From assembly GCF_932294415.1 (NCBI RefSeq), contig NC_065545.1, positions 19,785,357-19,849,356 of the forward strand: a stretch of 64,000 nt of DNA. The letters run 5' to 3'. The position numbers and the translations under genes are program-made. Below are positions 12,961 through 25,959 of the stretch, piece by piece (position 1 is the first letter of the stretch; every line of letters starts with the position of its first letter). Origin of the DNA: Quercus robur. Taxonomy: Eukaryota > Streptophyta > Magnoliopsida > Fagales > Fagaceae. The notes under the pieces are model-generated. The model saw only the letters and a program-made list of their open reading frames with translations. It was not told the DNA's origin and made no database searches.

Positions 12961-13328
12961 TATGGAGCCAATTAAAACAATCAATTTTGGTTCATGCTAT
13001 GGTTTCTTAGGGCTGGTTGTTTTTAGATAGGCTAGTTTATTTGAATATGGCGGGTTCATTCACTGTATTCGAGTTATTAATGTATTGGGCTTACTCTTGT
13101 ACTTAAGGTTTTATCATGGATTGAAAAAGGGGGAGATTGTTAGGTATGGAGCCAATTAAAACAGTCAATTCTAGTTCGTGCTATGGTTTCTCAAGGCTGG
13201 TTGTTTTTAGATAGGCTAGTTTATTTGAATATGGCGAGTTCATTCATTGTATTCGGGTTATTAATGTATTAGGCTTACTCTTGTACTTAAGGTTTTGTCA
13301 TGGATTGACAGAGGGGGAGATTGTTAGG
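12961..13328. repeat. 184-bp tandem duplication ending in a polypurine tract
   Basis: Two units starting TATGGAGCCAATTAAAAC at 12961 and 13145 differ at only a few positions. Each ends with GGGGGAGATTGTTAGG, which is a polypurine tract joined to an LTR start. The tract and LTR boundary were therefore copied twice, although only the second is followed by a full LTR. Confidence 0.75.
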
Positions 13329-14244
13329 ATTATGTGTTTTGGTATTGTCAATCATGCCAAATTATGTCTTTTATTGAGTTTTGACATGTTTTAAAATTGT
13401 AATTGAAGACCAAGTTAAAGACATAAAATTTGCTCAAGAAAAATATTTTTTTAGCACATTTTCAGCATGAACCTCAATAGCAGTCTCGATACCTCTCGAT
13501 AGAAGCTTGAAACCTACTGCCTCCTCGATAGAAGGCTTGATACCTCTCGATCGATCGAGATTCGCGGATTAGCAAAAATCAGTAATGTGAAAAATCTCAT
13601 AACTTATTCGTTTGAAACTAGAATTGAGACCCGTTTGAACTGGTATTTAAAGGACACCATAAGCCATCTATTAGAAGTCTTTTTAGAGAAAGAGAGAAAC
13701 ACTCCGTTTATGCGGCTAGGGTTTTGTAATCAAATTTTCTCTATTTCACCAAACCAAAGAATTTCAAAGTAGATATGAAGATTCTATTGGTGAAAAAGCT
13801 GAAGTCATAGCAACCACCACAGACTTGCTACTATGAGGAAAACCTTCAAGAGGTTCTTGAAGCCAGTTGGAGGTTCCAATTGTGATTGTGGGTGGAGCAT
13901 TCATATATTGAAGAGTTCAGAGGTTCTGAAGCAATAAATAGTTTCTGCTGTAAGTTCATCTACTGGAATTGTAAAGTATAGAGACAAAGATTTTGTACTA
14001 GATCTGAAACCTCTCTTTATTATAGTGGATTGCTTTTTAGGAAGGCTTCCCCCCAGGTTTTTACTTTGAAACTAGTTTGTTTCATTGGTTTTCCTAAGTC
14101 ATCATATCTTATCTTATTTACTATTTCGTTGTGCATGATATTGATATTTGTTTGCTTGAACAAAGATTATTCATAATAGATCTAATTAACAACTTAGTTT
14201 TAAAACTTGTTAATTCTATCAACCAGGGTCTATATTACCCAACA
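13322..14244 (+). mobile_element. LTR of a copia-type retrotransposon (3' LTR remnant)
   Basis: A 923-bp segment starts TGTTAGG and ends CCCAACA, the short terminal inverted repeat expected of an LTR, and is preceded directly by a polypurine tract GAGGGGGAGA. The internal region upstream is missing apart from the duplicated tract, so this is a truncated element rather than a clean solo LTR. Family assignment is tentative. Confidence 0.6.
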
Positions 14245-15820
14245 GACTCTAATTGAAAATTTGATTTGATTATATATATATATATATATATATATGATAT
14301 CTTGATTTCAAATCTATTGAATTCATATATCATTTCAAATTCAAGGATTTTAAAGGGTTAAAATCTTTAGTAGATGTGGTAAATCCAAATCCTTGATCTT
14401 TTAAAACTATCCAAATTAAACAAGGTATTTGGATTTTAATCACTCAAATCTAAATCCATATGCCTAAATCTTGATATCCAAACTCAACATTAATTCATTG
14501 ATGCACTTGGAATGGTAGGGTTAAAGACAACCTAGTTACCTACTCAAAGCACATGGTAATGAGCATTTTAAACTTAATTAGAATATGTATAAAAATTGTA
14601 AAGCGTCATCAAAATTTTATATGGCACAATATTTTTAGGTTAACCAAAAGTTAAACATTTTCGATTTTATATATGTTTAAGTCAATAGCCCATACAATAT
14701 TCTAGAAATTTTTACAAATAAGAAATTCTCTATTTTCTTTTCTTTTTTTCTAAATATAAAATTTGATACTTACGACAATTATTAATGAGCATTTTCTATG
14801 ATTTTGTTTGTATAATTATATATTCTAAGATTTAAATTTTTTTCAAAATATTAAATTTGATAATTATAGTAGTTATTTGTCTAACAACACTTTACTTCTA
14901 CTTTCATTTTTCTATTTTTTTTTTCAATTTAACATTAATGCTCCATTTGTTTCAATGGAAAACCTTATGTGAAGATATTTTTTCTCATTTTCTTGTGTTT
15001 GGAAAAAAAAGGGTTAAAGGAAATTGGACAAAGTTTAGCTACAAAATTAGTTTTGATTTTAGACTACAACCTTACTCAATATATTTTTATTGGAGATGAA
15101 TTTTGACAAATCCATCATTGGATTACATCTTCTTCTTATATCCTCTATGCTTGCAAAATTTCTAGAAAATTAAAAATCAATAGCTATGTCATCAATAAAT
15201 TGTCGTTAATACCCATTTTAACAACACATTCTTTACAAGCCCGATTCAACCAAGCCCGATTTTCTTGTGGGATCAATTTATGTATTATATTATATTTTAT
15301 TATTTTAAGCATGGCCTAAGCCCATGCAACATATGGGGGAAATTAAGGAAGTATAATTTGGAGGGTATGGGTCAGTTCCTTCAGACTTTTTGCATGAGCC
15401 CAGCCCATGCATGCTACCAAGTGGGCAAGGGACACTGGTAGCACCTCAAGCTCATGGAGAAGGTCTTGTACCCAAAATTTCCACATCAAATGAGTTTTTA
15501 TGCTCTGGCTGACTGTGGCCCAAAGTTTCCATCCTAACCTAATTTTGCTTCCATATTTTCTTTTCCACCCAAAAAACAAAACTAACCCTAAACTAATTAG
15601 CTAGCCTATTGTAGCCACCAAATGCAGCTGTCAAAAGCCAACAATGACAAGGAAACAATAGCTAATGGAGTCAGCCACTTTATTTCCAAAATCATGCTAA
15701 AAGCATGCCAAATTTTTCCCTAAACAAAAGTAACCTAGGCCAAAACACCAAATTAGTATCATGGTGGATAAAAGCCTCTTCCACTACTCAAAAACTAGTC
15801 ATTAGCAGCACCCCAAACTC
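14245..15820. other. AT-rich intergenic sequence
   Basis: Contains an AT microsatellite at about 14270-14296 and AT-rich DNA. Several short frames exist but none has recognisable content or codon bias. No RNA gene seen. Confidence 0.4.
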
Positions 15821-16010
15821 TATATAAAACCCTCACTTTAGTTCAAAATAAGACCAATCACATTTTCCACATAGAGCTGAAACTTGAAAGCAAAAGCCCA
15901 CTGAGCCAGGAAACATTCTCACAATTCTGGACCTTAGAAGTGAAAATATGGGTAAAGGGCAACCTTCCCTCTCTTCCTCACAACCTCTCTCAATTTCCTC
16001 TTCTCGATGA
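15821..16010 (+). other. Candidate short transcription unit: TATA box followed by a 20-residue frame
   Basis: TATATAAAAC at 15821 is a strong plant TATA box in a promoter-like context. An ATG at 15948 opens a 20-codon frame rich in Ser and Pro, ending at 16010. The segment carrying this frame is tandemly duplicated just downstream. It could be the first exon of a lost gene, a peptide gene or a transposon leader. I cannot decide. Confidence 0.2.
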
Positions 16011-16260
16011 TTGTAGGTCGAACTTTTAGACCTGTTATGTTTTTATGCTATTTCTGCACTTTTGTTAAGCCCATTCAGCCAGCTAACATTCTCGCAATTC
16101 TGAAGCATAGGGGTGGAAATATGGGTACAGGGGTACCTTCCCTCTCTTCCTCACAACCTCTCTCAATTTCCTCTTCTTGTTGACTATGGGTCAAAATTTT
16201 AGACCTATTATGTTTTTATGCTTTTTCTGCACTTTGGTTATTAGCATTTTGATTCTCTCT
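15914..16260. repeat. 173-bp tandem duplication
   Basis: Sequence starting CATTCTCACAATTCTG at 15914 recurs at 16087 with scattered substitutions, including the CCTTCCCTCTCTTCCTCACA block. Confidence 0.75.
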
Positions 16261-17075
16261 TGTCAAAGCACTATTAGCCTTTTGTTCATTATACATTTGG
16301 AATTTTGAGCTTGATTCTCTTCAATAAACACTTCTAAAGAACCCAAGGGGAGATTTGGGTCGTTCTCGTATTTTCGGCCGTTGTTGCAAAAACGTCCCCG
16401 ATAATTGTTTAAATTGCAAGTTTATGTAGTTTAAAATTATGCATAAAATATAAATTTATAGATCATATGGTAAATAATATCCGACTGACACGAAATTTGA
16501 CATGTGTACTAAGAGCATAAAGAACATACAATTCAACGGTTAGATTTTCAAAATATATAGTATTGTTTATTTTATTGAATAAGTACAACCAATTTTGTAT
16601 CTAAACTTTGTCCAAGGAAATTATCTCTTAACTTCTCTTATTTTAGCTTAACATGAGATATAGTTATTTTCTACTAACATTTTTTGGAAAATGACTATAT
16701 ATATCTCATGCAAAGTTAAATAGGGAAAATTACTCCTTCTCATGGAAAGTCAAGAAATAGTTTTCCAACTCATTTTAAGGTTGCTATCAAATAAAATAAA
16801 ATGAGGTAGTTTTCTTGAAAATGTTTTTTGAAAAATGATTTATTTTTCTCAAAATATTAATGTCGAAACAAACAGAAATGTGTGATATAGAAAATCAAAT
16901 TTTCTATAAATTTTTAAAAGTGAAAGACATGCACATTTATTTTTGGCATGGGGGGACATAACACTAATGATAAGGGTATTACATAAGTAAAATGCATAAT
17001 CAGGAGAGCCTAGATATATCCATGCAAGTCATAAAATCCAAGTTATTCCCAAACCTTCTAGTTTCAAATATTTGA
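16261..17075. other. Intergenic, nothing recognised
   Basis: AT-rich sequence with no gene or clear element, ending at the left breakpoint of the segmental duplication. Confidence 0.4.
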
Positions 17076-17337
17076 AATCAAAACCACCCCCATTAAAAAA
17101 GATTGATCAAACATTCAAGTAAAGTACCATGCATCCCAACAAAACCTAATAGGTTTTGCTAAGAGACTGACCAACAATTGCCACACTTGGTCCAGCCACG
17201 AGCTCATTCCAAGACTCATCAGATTCTTTGCCTTTTTTCTTAAACACTTGTGTAGCATCAAGGCAATGAATACTCCATCCCTTTATATCTCTGAGCCTAT
17301 AGATTTTCTCCACTTGACGACATGCTAATTTGTATGT

Positions 17338-17788
17338 TATTAAAAGTGCAAGTAATATCTCACAGCAAAGGTGCACAAAGGTGGCTAGTAGTGCAGTAGC
17401 TACTGATGTGAAATGCACCAGTCAAGCCACGAAGGCAGCAGCTGTTGATAAGGAGTGCACTGCTTAGAGCAGGATTGCATCAAATGGCTTGATGAGCACA
17501 GAAGTGTTAGAAATGCTTGAAGCCATGCCAAATTACGAGCTCTTCATCCAATAACATTGAAGAAGTTAGTTTCACAAATTCAGGAGTCTTTTGCTCTTGG
17601 ATTGCCGTGTGTACAGATTCTAGAAGGTCCAAATAACAGAATTTGGCGCCAATTGTAGGGTAGTTATATTTTTCTGTGTATATAAAACAGAGTACAGTTA
17701 TGTATTATTTCATTCATTCCATTTCTTGTAATTTTCTTCTCCATCAATGAAATTCTCTCAATTCTATTTAGATTCTCTAATTTTTACA
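17338..17788 (+). repeat. 5' LTR of the copia element
   Basis: Begins TATTAAAAGTGCAAG (possibly TGTTATTAAAAG from 17335) and ends TTTTTACA. Contains a TATA-like TGTATATAAAAC near 17677, suitable for Pol II initiation. Confidence 0.85.
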
Positions 17789-17800
17789 TGGTATCAAAGC
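17789..17800 (+). other. Primer binding site, initiator tRNA-Met
   Basis: TGGTATCAAAGC directly follows the LTR and matches the usual plant site TGGTATCAGAGC with one G-to-A change. Confidence 0.85.
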
Positions 17801-18005
17801 GACTAGCACAATTAATACTGATTTCCTACTCTTGTTTTTTATTCCAAAAGATTCTTGCTTACCAAAAAGAAATTCCTTTGAGAAATTCTTGAATTCTGAT
17901 TCATAGAGACTTGATTCATCTGTGTTGATACTGTATCTTGAAGAATCTTTTGTTTTTCTTTTCCAATTTCATTAGAAGTTTCATACAAGCTCGTGGATAG
18001 CATCA

Positions 18006-21000
18006 ATGGCTTCTGGAGAAGGAAGTGACTATATTCCTACGCACAATTAATCCACATAGCAAATCCCTCAGTCCAACACAGAGACCAATTCTCCCAATCA
18101 ATTTTTCCTTAGTGCCAGTGAGAATCCAGGGAATATCTTAGCCACTCAACCACTTTTGGGAATGAGAAACTATCAATCTTGGTCTAGGGCTATGGTTATA
18201 GCATTAACTACCAAGAAAAAGATAGGATTCGTGAATGGCAAGATTGCAAAGCTTGAAGATGATTCTCCTTTGTACGAAGATTGGGAAAGTTGTAACACAA
18301 TGGTGCTTTCTTGGCTGATCAACTCTATGCATGTTGATGTGTCAAGCAGCATCATGTATTGTGAGACTACAAGGGAGATGTGGCTTGAGTTGCAACGTGT
18401 GTTTTCACACGGAAATGGACCAAAGATTTACAATCTTCAACAGGAAATCTCACAGATAACTCAGAGTCAGTTGTCAGTGACTGAGTATTACTCTAAGTTC
18501 AAGAAGCTTTGGGATCAACTGCTTCATTATGAGCCATTGCTAGCTTGTACTTGTGGGGCAATGAAGATTCTAAGCATTGCTCATGAAAAGTCCTGTGTAA
18601 TGAGGTTTTTAATGGGGCTCAATGAGAATTTTGAGACTGTGAGGAGTCATATTCTCATGCTTGAGCCATTTCCATCAATGAGCAAGGTGTATGCTTTGGT
18701 TCTCCAAGAAGAATCTCACAAAGGCATTGGTCATGGTTCTGCCTTCACACCAAAACCTGATTCAATGGCAATGTATGCCAACACTAGAGGGAATTATGGA
18801 GGTAAAGGTGGCCCTAAGAAGGAGAGGCCTTTGTGCAGCCATTGCAACATGCTTGGACACACTATGGACAAGTGTTACAAGTTGCATGGATATCCACTAG
18901 ATTACAAGCACAAAGGCAAGCCAAATTCCAATGCTAATCAAGTTTCATATCCTTAAGGCCAAGTTGTTGAAGTTCCTTCCAATGCATCTGCTCAATGTCC
19001 TATTTCTAAGGCAAAGTGTGAGCAATTGCTTGCTCTTTTCAATACTAGTACTGATCAAGGTGCTAATCACCATGTTGCAACTGTGAGTACAAGTGGTGTT
19101 GTCTCTAACATGCTTCCTAGAGCTTTTGGTGTACCTGTTGCAACTGGTGTGCCTTCCTTATCCATTTCACCTTCTGACAGTGCCAATTGCCCTTTTGTTG
19201 ACACTATGTCAGGTACAAATTCATTGTTCCCTTTCACTCCTTCTTTAAGGCATTCCATTTTTTCTGCCAAAGTAGTTGATAGAGAAGTCTTTCATGTCAC
19301 TGATTGGGTCATAGACACAGGGGCTACTGATCATATGGTGCATTCCATTACATGTTTTACTACTATCACTGCTACTTTAAATACATTTGTTAATCTGCCT
19401 AATGGAGAAGTAGCTTCAGTCACTCATGTTGGCATTGTTAAAATCTCAAAACATCTTACCTTTCATAATATTCTATGTGTTCCATCCTTTAGCTTCAATC
19501 TTATTTCTGTCAGTCAGCTAGCCAAGTCCACTGTTTGTTGCCTTATTTTCTTTGGAAACTTATGCTTTATCCAGGACCTTGCTCATTGGAGCACACTTGG
19601 TCTGGGTAGAGAATGCAATGGACTTTACTTGTTGGATAAGGGCAGCATCTCTACACCTTCTATTACAGCTTCTATTTCAGCTTCTGTATATAGTTCACAG
19701 CTTCATATCTGGCACTCCAGATTGGGTCATCTGTCCAATGCCAAATTGGCTTCAATAAAACCAAATGATGTACCTTGTTTCACTTCTATCGAGAATTTCA
19801 ATTGTGACATTTGTCCACTTGCTAAACAAAAACGTTTATCTTTCAATAAAAGTTCTCATTTCTCTAATTCTTGCTTTGAATTGATCCATTGTGATTTGTG
19901 GGGACCTTTCTCAATTCCTACTGTTGATCATTGCAAGTATTTTTTAACCATTATTGATGATTACTCTAGGTGCACTTGGGTGTATTTGTTAAAGCATAAA
20001 TCCCAAACACAATATGTTTTAGAACAATTTTGCACTATGGTGGAAACCCAATTCTCTAAGAAAATTGAAACTTTAAGATCAAATAATGGTACTGAATTCT
20101 TCATGAAAGATTTCTTTGCCAAGAAGGGCATCTTGCATCATTTAAGTTGTGTTGAAACACCACAACAAAATGCCATTGTTGAGAGGAAACATCAACACAT
20201 CTTGAATGTGGCAAGAGCTCTCATGTTTCAATCTCATTTACCTTTGCATTTGTGGGGCCATGCTATTCTTGTTGCTATTTATTTGATCAACAAAATCCCC
20301 TCATCTGCTTTATCAAATAAAATTCCTTTTAAAGAGTTATTTGGTCATCCACCTAGTTATGCACATTTAAAGGTGTTTGGTTGCTTATGCTTTGCTTCTA
20401 CACTTTCTTCTCACAGATCTAAGTTTGCACCTAGAACTGTTAGATGTGTTTTCTTGGGATATCCTTTTGGGGTTAAAGGATATAAAGTCCTTGATTTAGC
20501 TACTAATAGGGTGTTCCTCTCTAGAGATGTGGTTTTTCATGAACATTACTTTCCTTTTGCTTCTGTTTCAACTAATATTGCAGATCCTTTTGTTCCTACT
20601 GCTGTTGAAGCTTCCTATCCTGCTGATGTTGATGGGTTTGTTACTCCCATTAGCATACCTGATCTTGCTTCCTTAGATTTTGATGTTGTTCTTTCTCCTT
20701 CTACTATTGTTCAACCTATTCCCAGTGCTATACCTTCTAATGCTACTTCTTCTAGTCCTATTCAGGTGCCTAATTCTAATGCTACACCAGTTGTTTTAGT
20801 TCCTCCAATACCTCTTAGGAAGTCAACTAGAGACGCCTCCTGCCTACTTGCAAGACTATGCTTGTACTGTTGTTGCAGCTGGTGCTCCTTATGATCTTGC
20901 TTAGTGCCTTACCTATTCCCATTTGGAACCTTGCTATCACTCTTATTTGCTGGCAATCAGTTCTAGTCCCAAAGAAACTCATAGCATTTCCCAAGAAATT

Positions 21001-22600
21001 CAAGACCCACTTTGGAGAGCTGCCATGGACAAAGAAATCCAAGCCCTTGAGATGAATCATACATGGGATGTGACTAGTTTACCTCCTGGTAAGTCTCCCA
21101 TTGGCTGCAAATGGGTCTACAAAGTGAAGCTTAATCCTGATGGTAGTGTTGAGAGGTTCAAAGTCAGGCTGGTTGCCAAGGGTTATACCTAAAGGGAAGG
21201 ACTTGATTTCCTTGAAACCTTCTCTCCTATTGCTAAAACAAATTTAGTGAGGGTCTTGCTTGCTCTTGTTGTTGCCAGGCAGTGGCCTTTGCACCAATTG
21301 GATATCAACAATGCTTTTTTGCATGGAGATTTAGATGAAGAGGTCTATATGTCATTGCCACCTAGTTTTCACAGTAAGGGGGAGTGTGTTTCAGCCTCTT
21401 CTACTACTCCTAGGGTGTGCAAATTGGTTAAGTCACTTTATGGTTTGAGACAGGCTTCAAGGCAATGGTACACTAAGCTGTCAGCAACTATAAAGGAGCT
21501 TGGTTTCATTCAATCTCATGATGATCACTCCTTATTTGTGCACAGCAAAGGGTCTTTGTTCATTGCTTTACTGGTTTATGTTGATGATATGGTAATCACT
21601 GGCAATGATCATGCTTTTGTTGCCTCTCTCATGTATGTTTTAGATCAGAAGTTTGGTATTAAGGATTTGGGATCACTCAAGTATTTCTTGGGTTTAGAAA
21701 TTGCAAGAAAACAAGAGTGGAATTAGCCTATCTCAAAGGAAGTATGCTTTGGAAGTTCTTGAGGAAATTGGTATGTCAGGGTGTAAACCAGTCCAAACTC
21801 CAATGGAACAACAACTCAAGTTGTCTAAAGAAAGTGGAGACTTGCTTACCAATTCAGGAAAGTATAGAAGACTAATTGGGAAGCTTATGTACTTAACTCT
21901 GAGCAGGCCAGACATCACATATACAGTGCATAGGCTTAGCCAGTTTTTGGCACAACCTAGAGCACCACATATGAAAGTAGCCACTAGGATTCTACAGTAC
22001 ATTAAAGGAACACCTAGTCAAGGTGTTTTCTTCCCTGGCAACTTTGACCTGCACCTAAAAGCATACTGTGATGCAGATTGGGCAGGATGCCCAGACGCAA
22101 GGAAATCTTTAACAGGCTATTATGTGTTTCTTGGTGATGCATTAGTGTCTTGGAGGTCTAAGAAGCAAAGCATAGTGTCTAGGTCCAGTGCAAAGGCAGA
22201 GTATAGGGCTATGGCCACTACTACCTGTGAATTAACTTAGATTTTGTATTTATTACAAGATTTACATGTCAAACATAATAAGCCTGCATTGATGTACTGT
22301 GATAACCAGGCAGCACTTCATATAGCTGCAAACCCAGTATTCCATGAGAGGTCAAAACATATAGAAGCAGATTGCCATGTTGTGAGAAACAAGATTCTTG
22401 ATGGTGCACTTAAAACCTTCTATGTATCAACCAAGGATCAGTTGGCAAATGTGTTCACCAAAGCATTAGGAGTGGAAAGTTTTTTAAGACTGATTAGGAA
22501 GGCTAGGTGTGATCAATATTTTTGCTTCTACAATGGCTTATCCTCATACAGGTTTGGAAGAGCAAAAGGCAAGAGTTATGCTCTTGAGGGGGAGTATTAA
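18006..22600 (+). pseudogene. Copia gag-pol polyprotein, broken by stops and frameshifts
   Basis: The frame starts at ATG 18006. Gag carries a CCHC zinc knuckle (CSHCNMLGHTMDKC). Pol has the protease motif DTGATDH, a GAG-pre-integrase segment (WHSRLGHLS), integrase core (HCDLWGPF, DDYSR), reverse transcriptase with LDINNAFLHG and VYVDDM, and RNase H with DADWAG and SSAKAEY. In-frame stops lie at 18048 (TAA), 18057 (TAG), 18954 (TAA), 21190 (TAA) and 22238 (TAG). Frame changes occur near 20830-20920 and 21700. Each stop can be explained by one C-to-T or G-to-A change from CAA, CAG or TGG. Not functional. Confidence 0.92.
22585..22594 (+). other. Polypurine tract
   Basis: TGAGGGGGAG sits directly before the 3' LTR and would prime plus-strand synthesis. 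Confidence 0.75.
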
Positions 22601-23049
22601 AAGTGCAAGTAATATCTCACAATAGAGGTGCACAAAGGTGGCTAGTAGTGCAGCAACTACTGATGTGAGATGCACCAGTCAAGCCACGAAGGCAGCAGCT
22701 GCTAATAAGGAGTGCACTGCTCAGACCACAAGGATTGCATCAAATGGCTTGATAAGCACAGAAGTGTTAGAAATGCTTGAAGCCATGCCAGATCACGAGC
22801 TCTTCATCCAATAACATTGAAGAAGTTAGTTCTGCAAATTCAGGAGTCTTTTGCTCTTGGATTGCCACGTGTACAGATTCTGGAAGGTCCAAATAATAGA
22901 ATTTGGCGCCAATTGTAGGGCAGTTATATTTTTCTGTGTATATAAAATAGAGTACAGTTATGTATTATTTCATTCATTCCATTTCTTGTAATTTTCTTCT
23001 CCATCAATGAAATTCTCTCAATTCTATTTAGATTCTCTAGTTTTTTACA
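22595..23049 (+). repeat. 3' LTR of the copia element
   Basis: Direct repeat of 17338-17788; differences are almost all transitions plus one small indel. Ends TTTTTTACA at the junction with IPT exon 2. Confidence 0.88.
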
Positions 23050-24111
23050 TTTTCCTTCATTTCACTTATTGCCTTTTGGATTAACATCGCATTGGTTTCT
23101 TTGTCTAAAGAAGATTCATTTCTAAAATATTGGTCAAATTTAGGAACCCCAATTGACCTAAAAATCCCTTGTGAATAATCCACATTAGGATCGAACATTT
23201 TTCTCAACTCATCTACCATGCCATTTTCAATCATTTGATCAACCCGCTTTGATAAAAATGGGTCGAGCACTAACACGGGTACATCCACCCAAAGGAAGCA
23301 ACAATCATACTTTGATCTAAACTTGCTATCTTCATCATCAATTAGGGCCTCGATATAGGTATTAGACCCTCCAACAATGATTGGAAGGTGGCCGCGACTC
23401 ACAATTGACTCAATGGCACGTACGACCATGTCACGAAAATGGTCTACTATAAAATCAGCATAGGGATCGAGTATCCCCAGCAAATGGTGTGGTATACCAC
23501 ATTGCTCTTCCATGGTGAGTTTGTTGGTGACAATGTCGAGTCCTTTATAAACTTGCATTTTGTCTGAGTTTATGAGTTCTGCCTTATAACGACTAGCTAG
23601 ATGAACAGATAATTTTGACTTGCCAGTTCCAGTTGCTCCCATGATGATTACCACCTTTTTTTTGTGATGTTTCTGACTGATATTCTTTACTTTAGACCAA
23701 ACATCTTGTTGGGTTACAAGCTTGCAAATGTTCCTGATCAAGTTATTGAAAAAAGCGAAATTAATATAAATAAAACTATAACAAAATGTAGAAACCAAGA
23801 AGTGAGGTTACTTTCGAAATTAACCAAAACACATGCAAAACTAGAAACAAAGAATAGGAACATGCAAATGTAGCATACCTAAGGAGTCCTACAAAACATT
23901 TTGTTATGTATATGAGGCCCAACATGACTGTGTTCAAAGAATGCCACTGAGTCAAAGGCAAGGCAAGGGGCTGACTAGGCTTGTTAATGTGGAGGAAGCA
24001 AAATTGGGGTGGTATTAATACTACTTTTGAAAGCTTTTTTAGTAACATGATATTAATGTGAGAAAAAATCAAGTTGCAATTACTCAATATCCCGATTCTT
24101 ACAGGGTCCAA

Positions 24112-24484
24112 ATCTGACCATTGAAAAATAATTCACTTTCCAAATTCTCAATTTATTTACCATTATAAAATAAATAATGTCACAACCACAAATTAACTTA
24201 CAACATTTTTATAAAGTGTTATTTTAGCCAATTTTTATTATTTTTCACCAAGATCTAACACTAACATCATTTTTTTTCATTTATCAATATTCACTCACTA
24301 TATTAGCAATTTGTAAAAAAAACTTAAAAATATGTATCTCTAGTATTTCCTTTTTAAGTAAATTCAACTTCTTCTCCCCACCCTCCCCCCTTAATTTTTT
24401 TCTTATTTATTTTTTCACCACTATGCACCCTTCGCGTGATAGTCAGTGGGGGCAAGGGCCAGTAATCAAGTCTTTAGAAGAAAG

Positions 24485-24547
<63 letters not shown>

Positions 24548-25700
24548 AATTAGGCTAGAGTACATAAAATTTCTATCTTATATAAAAAATTTAAAAAAAA
24601 AATTCTTTTTGAGTAAATCATTATATACAAAAAAACAAAAAAACAAAAAAACAAAAAAAAACAAAAACAAAAAAACCCACACACAAGAGAGAATGAAAAT
24701 GAGAACCATGGGAATCTCCACTCTTCAATAAAACCATTATAACTGCATGAATAAATGCTTTTTGGTGCACTATAAAATACCAAGTACTTGGGAAGATTAT
24801 TTTTGCTAGGTTGGGATGTCAAATTACAATAATGTCCGTTATGCGGAGAATCTATCTATATATATTGTAACGTTGGAACCATTCAGTGTAACTAAAAAAA
24901 ACTACTAAATGTGATATTAGTATGAACATTGGTAATGCCCAATATGACATTAGTACCATTCAATATAATAATTTGGTGACTTATATAGCAAGTTGACTAC
25001 CTAGAAGAACCATACCTCGCAAAAAAGTAGGGTACCATAGAATTTCTTGTTTGATTGTGATCATCTAGATATTTGAAGATAATTTTGTTAAAGATTTCTT
25101 GGGATCTCTTAATTCATGACTAAATGAACAAATCTAATTTTATCATATCATCAACTTTTAAACAAGTATTGTTTAACACTATTTTGGTATCTATCAAAGT
25201 ACTAATTATGTGACAAAATATGAACAATTAATTTAATGAGTAATGGTTAAAATTTTAAGAAATCTATGATTCAATTATCCCTCATTTTTTATTCTTTCTT
25301 TTTTTCTTTTTTTTATGAAAGGAAAAACTTTATTGAAGCAACTAACAAATACAGAGGAGCTCCGTTAACCTTACAAGCTTAGCCTCCTCATAAATCACAT
25401 TTACAAGAATTGAAAAGTCATGCCCTAAATTATAAGAGTCAAAGTAGCTATCAAGCATTGACCACCAAGCTAAGGTAAGCAGTTATGTTTGCTTCTCAAT
25501 CAATGTTGTTAAAAGCGCACCTACTGAGCTAAGGTATAAGTAGCTATGTTTGCTTCTCAATCAATGTTGTTAAAATCACACCTATTGAGCTAAGGAATAA
25601 GTAACTATGATTGCTTCTCAATCAATGTTCTTAAAAGCGAGTAAAGCATGTTTAACCTCAAAGCCTGAAACCCCAAGCTCTCAACACTTCATTAGGCCCC

Positions 25701-25731
<31 letters not shown>

Positions 25732-25925
25732 ATTTAATGAATCACACTTTAAACACATTATTTTTGGAGCTTTTTGAAGAAGCACAAAGCATTCCTAGAT
25801 AGCTTTTTTATTTTATTGCTAAAAAAGATATGGATCATCAAAATTAATTGCTTGATCTTGAAAGAAATGAAATGAACTAATGATTTACTACACAACTACT
25901 ATCCTTAGGTGTTGAATTACACAAA

Positions 25926-25959
<34 letters not shown>

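Larger units (their letters stand above)
17338..23049 (+). mobile_element. Ty1-copia LTR retrotransposon inserted in IPT copy A
   Basis: Complete but decayed element of about 5.7 kb: 5' LTR 17338-17788, primer site, gag-pol, polypurine tract and 3' LTR 22595-23049. Domain order protease, integrase, reverse transcriptase, RNase H defines copia. The gag type suggests the Ale/Retrofit clade, tentatively. The two LTRs differ at roughly 25 positions of about 450, nearly all transitions. A clean 5-bp target duplication is not visible when compared with the empty site in copy B near 28155-28168. Confidence 0.93.
17146..24048 (-). pseudogene. Adenylate isopentenyltransferase copy A, split by a retrotransposon
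   Basis: Proposed exon 1 is 24048-23879 and exon 2 runs from 23733 to about 23050, then resumes at 17337 and stops at 17146. The gap is a copia element inserted about 60 codons before the end. The remaining pieces are open and match the intact copy at 27975-29166, so the frame was intact when hit. The first part has the P-loop GATGTGKSKLS, the NSDKMQVYKG segment, GIPHHLLG and VGGSNTYIEAL. Transcription into the LTR would add two or three residues and a stop, losing the conserved C-terminal block. Adenylate IPTs make isopentenyl-nucleotide cytokinin precursors from DMAPP and ATP/ADP. Product probably inactive. Confidence 0.88.

Noticed and set aside
23776-24111. Separate hydrophobic 111-codon protein upstream of IPT copy A
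   Set aside because: Better explained as exon 1 plus intron read-through of the IPT gene, since it lacks an ATG at its listed start and the splice signals fit.
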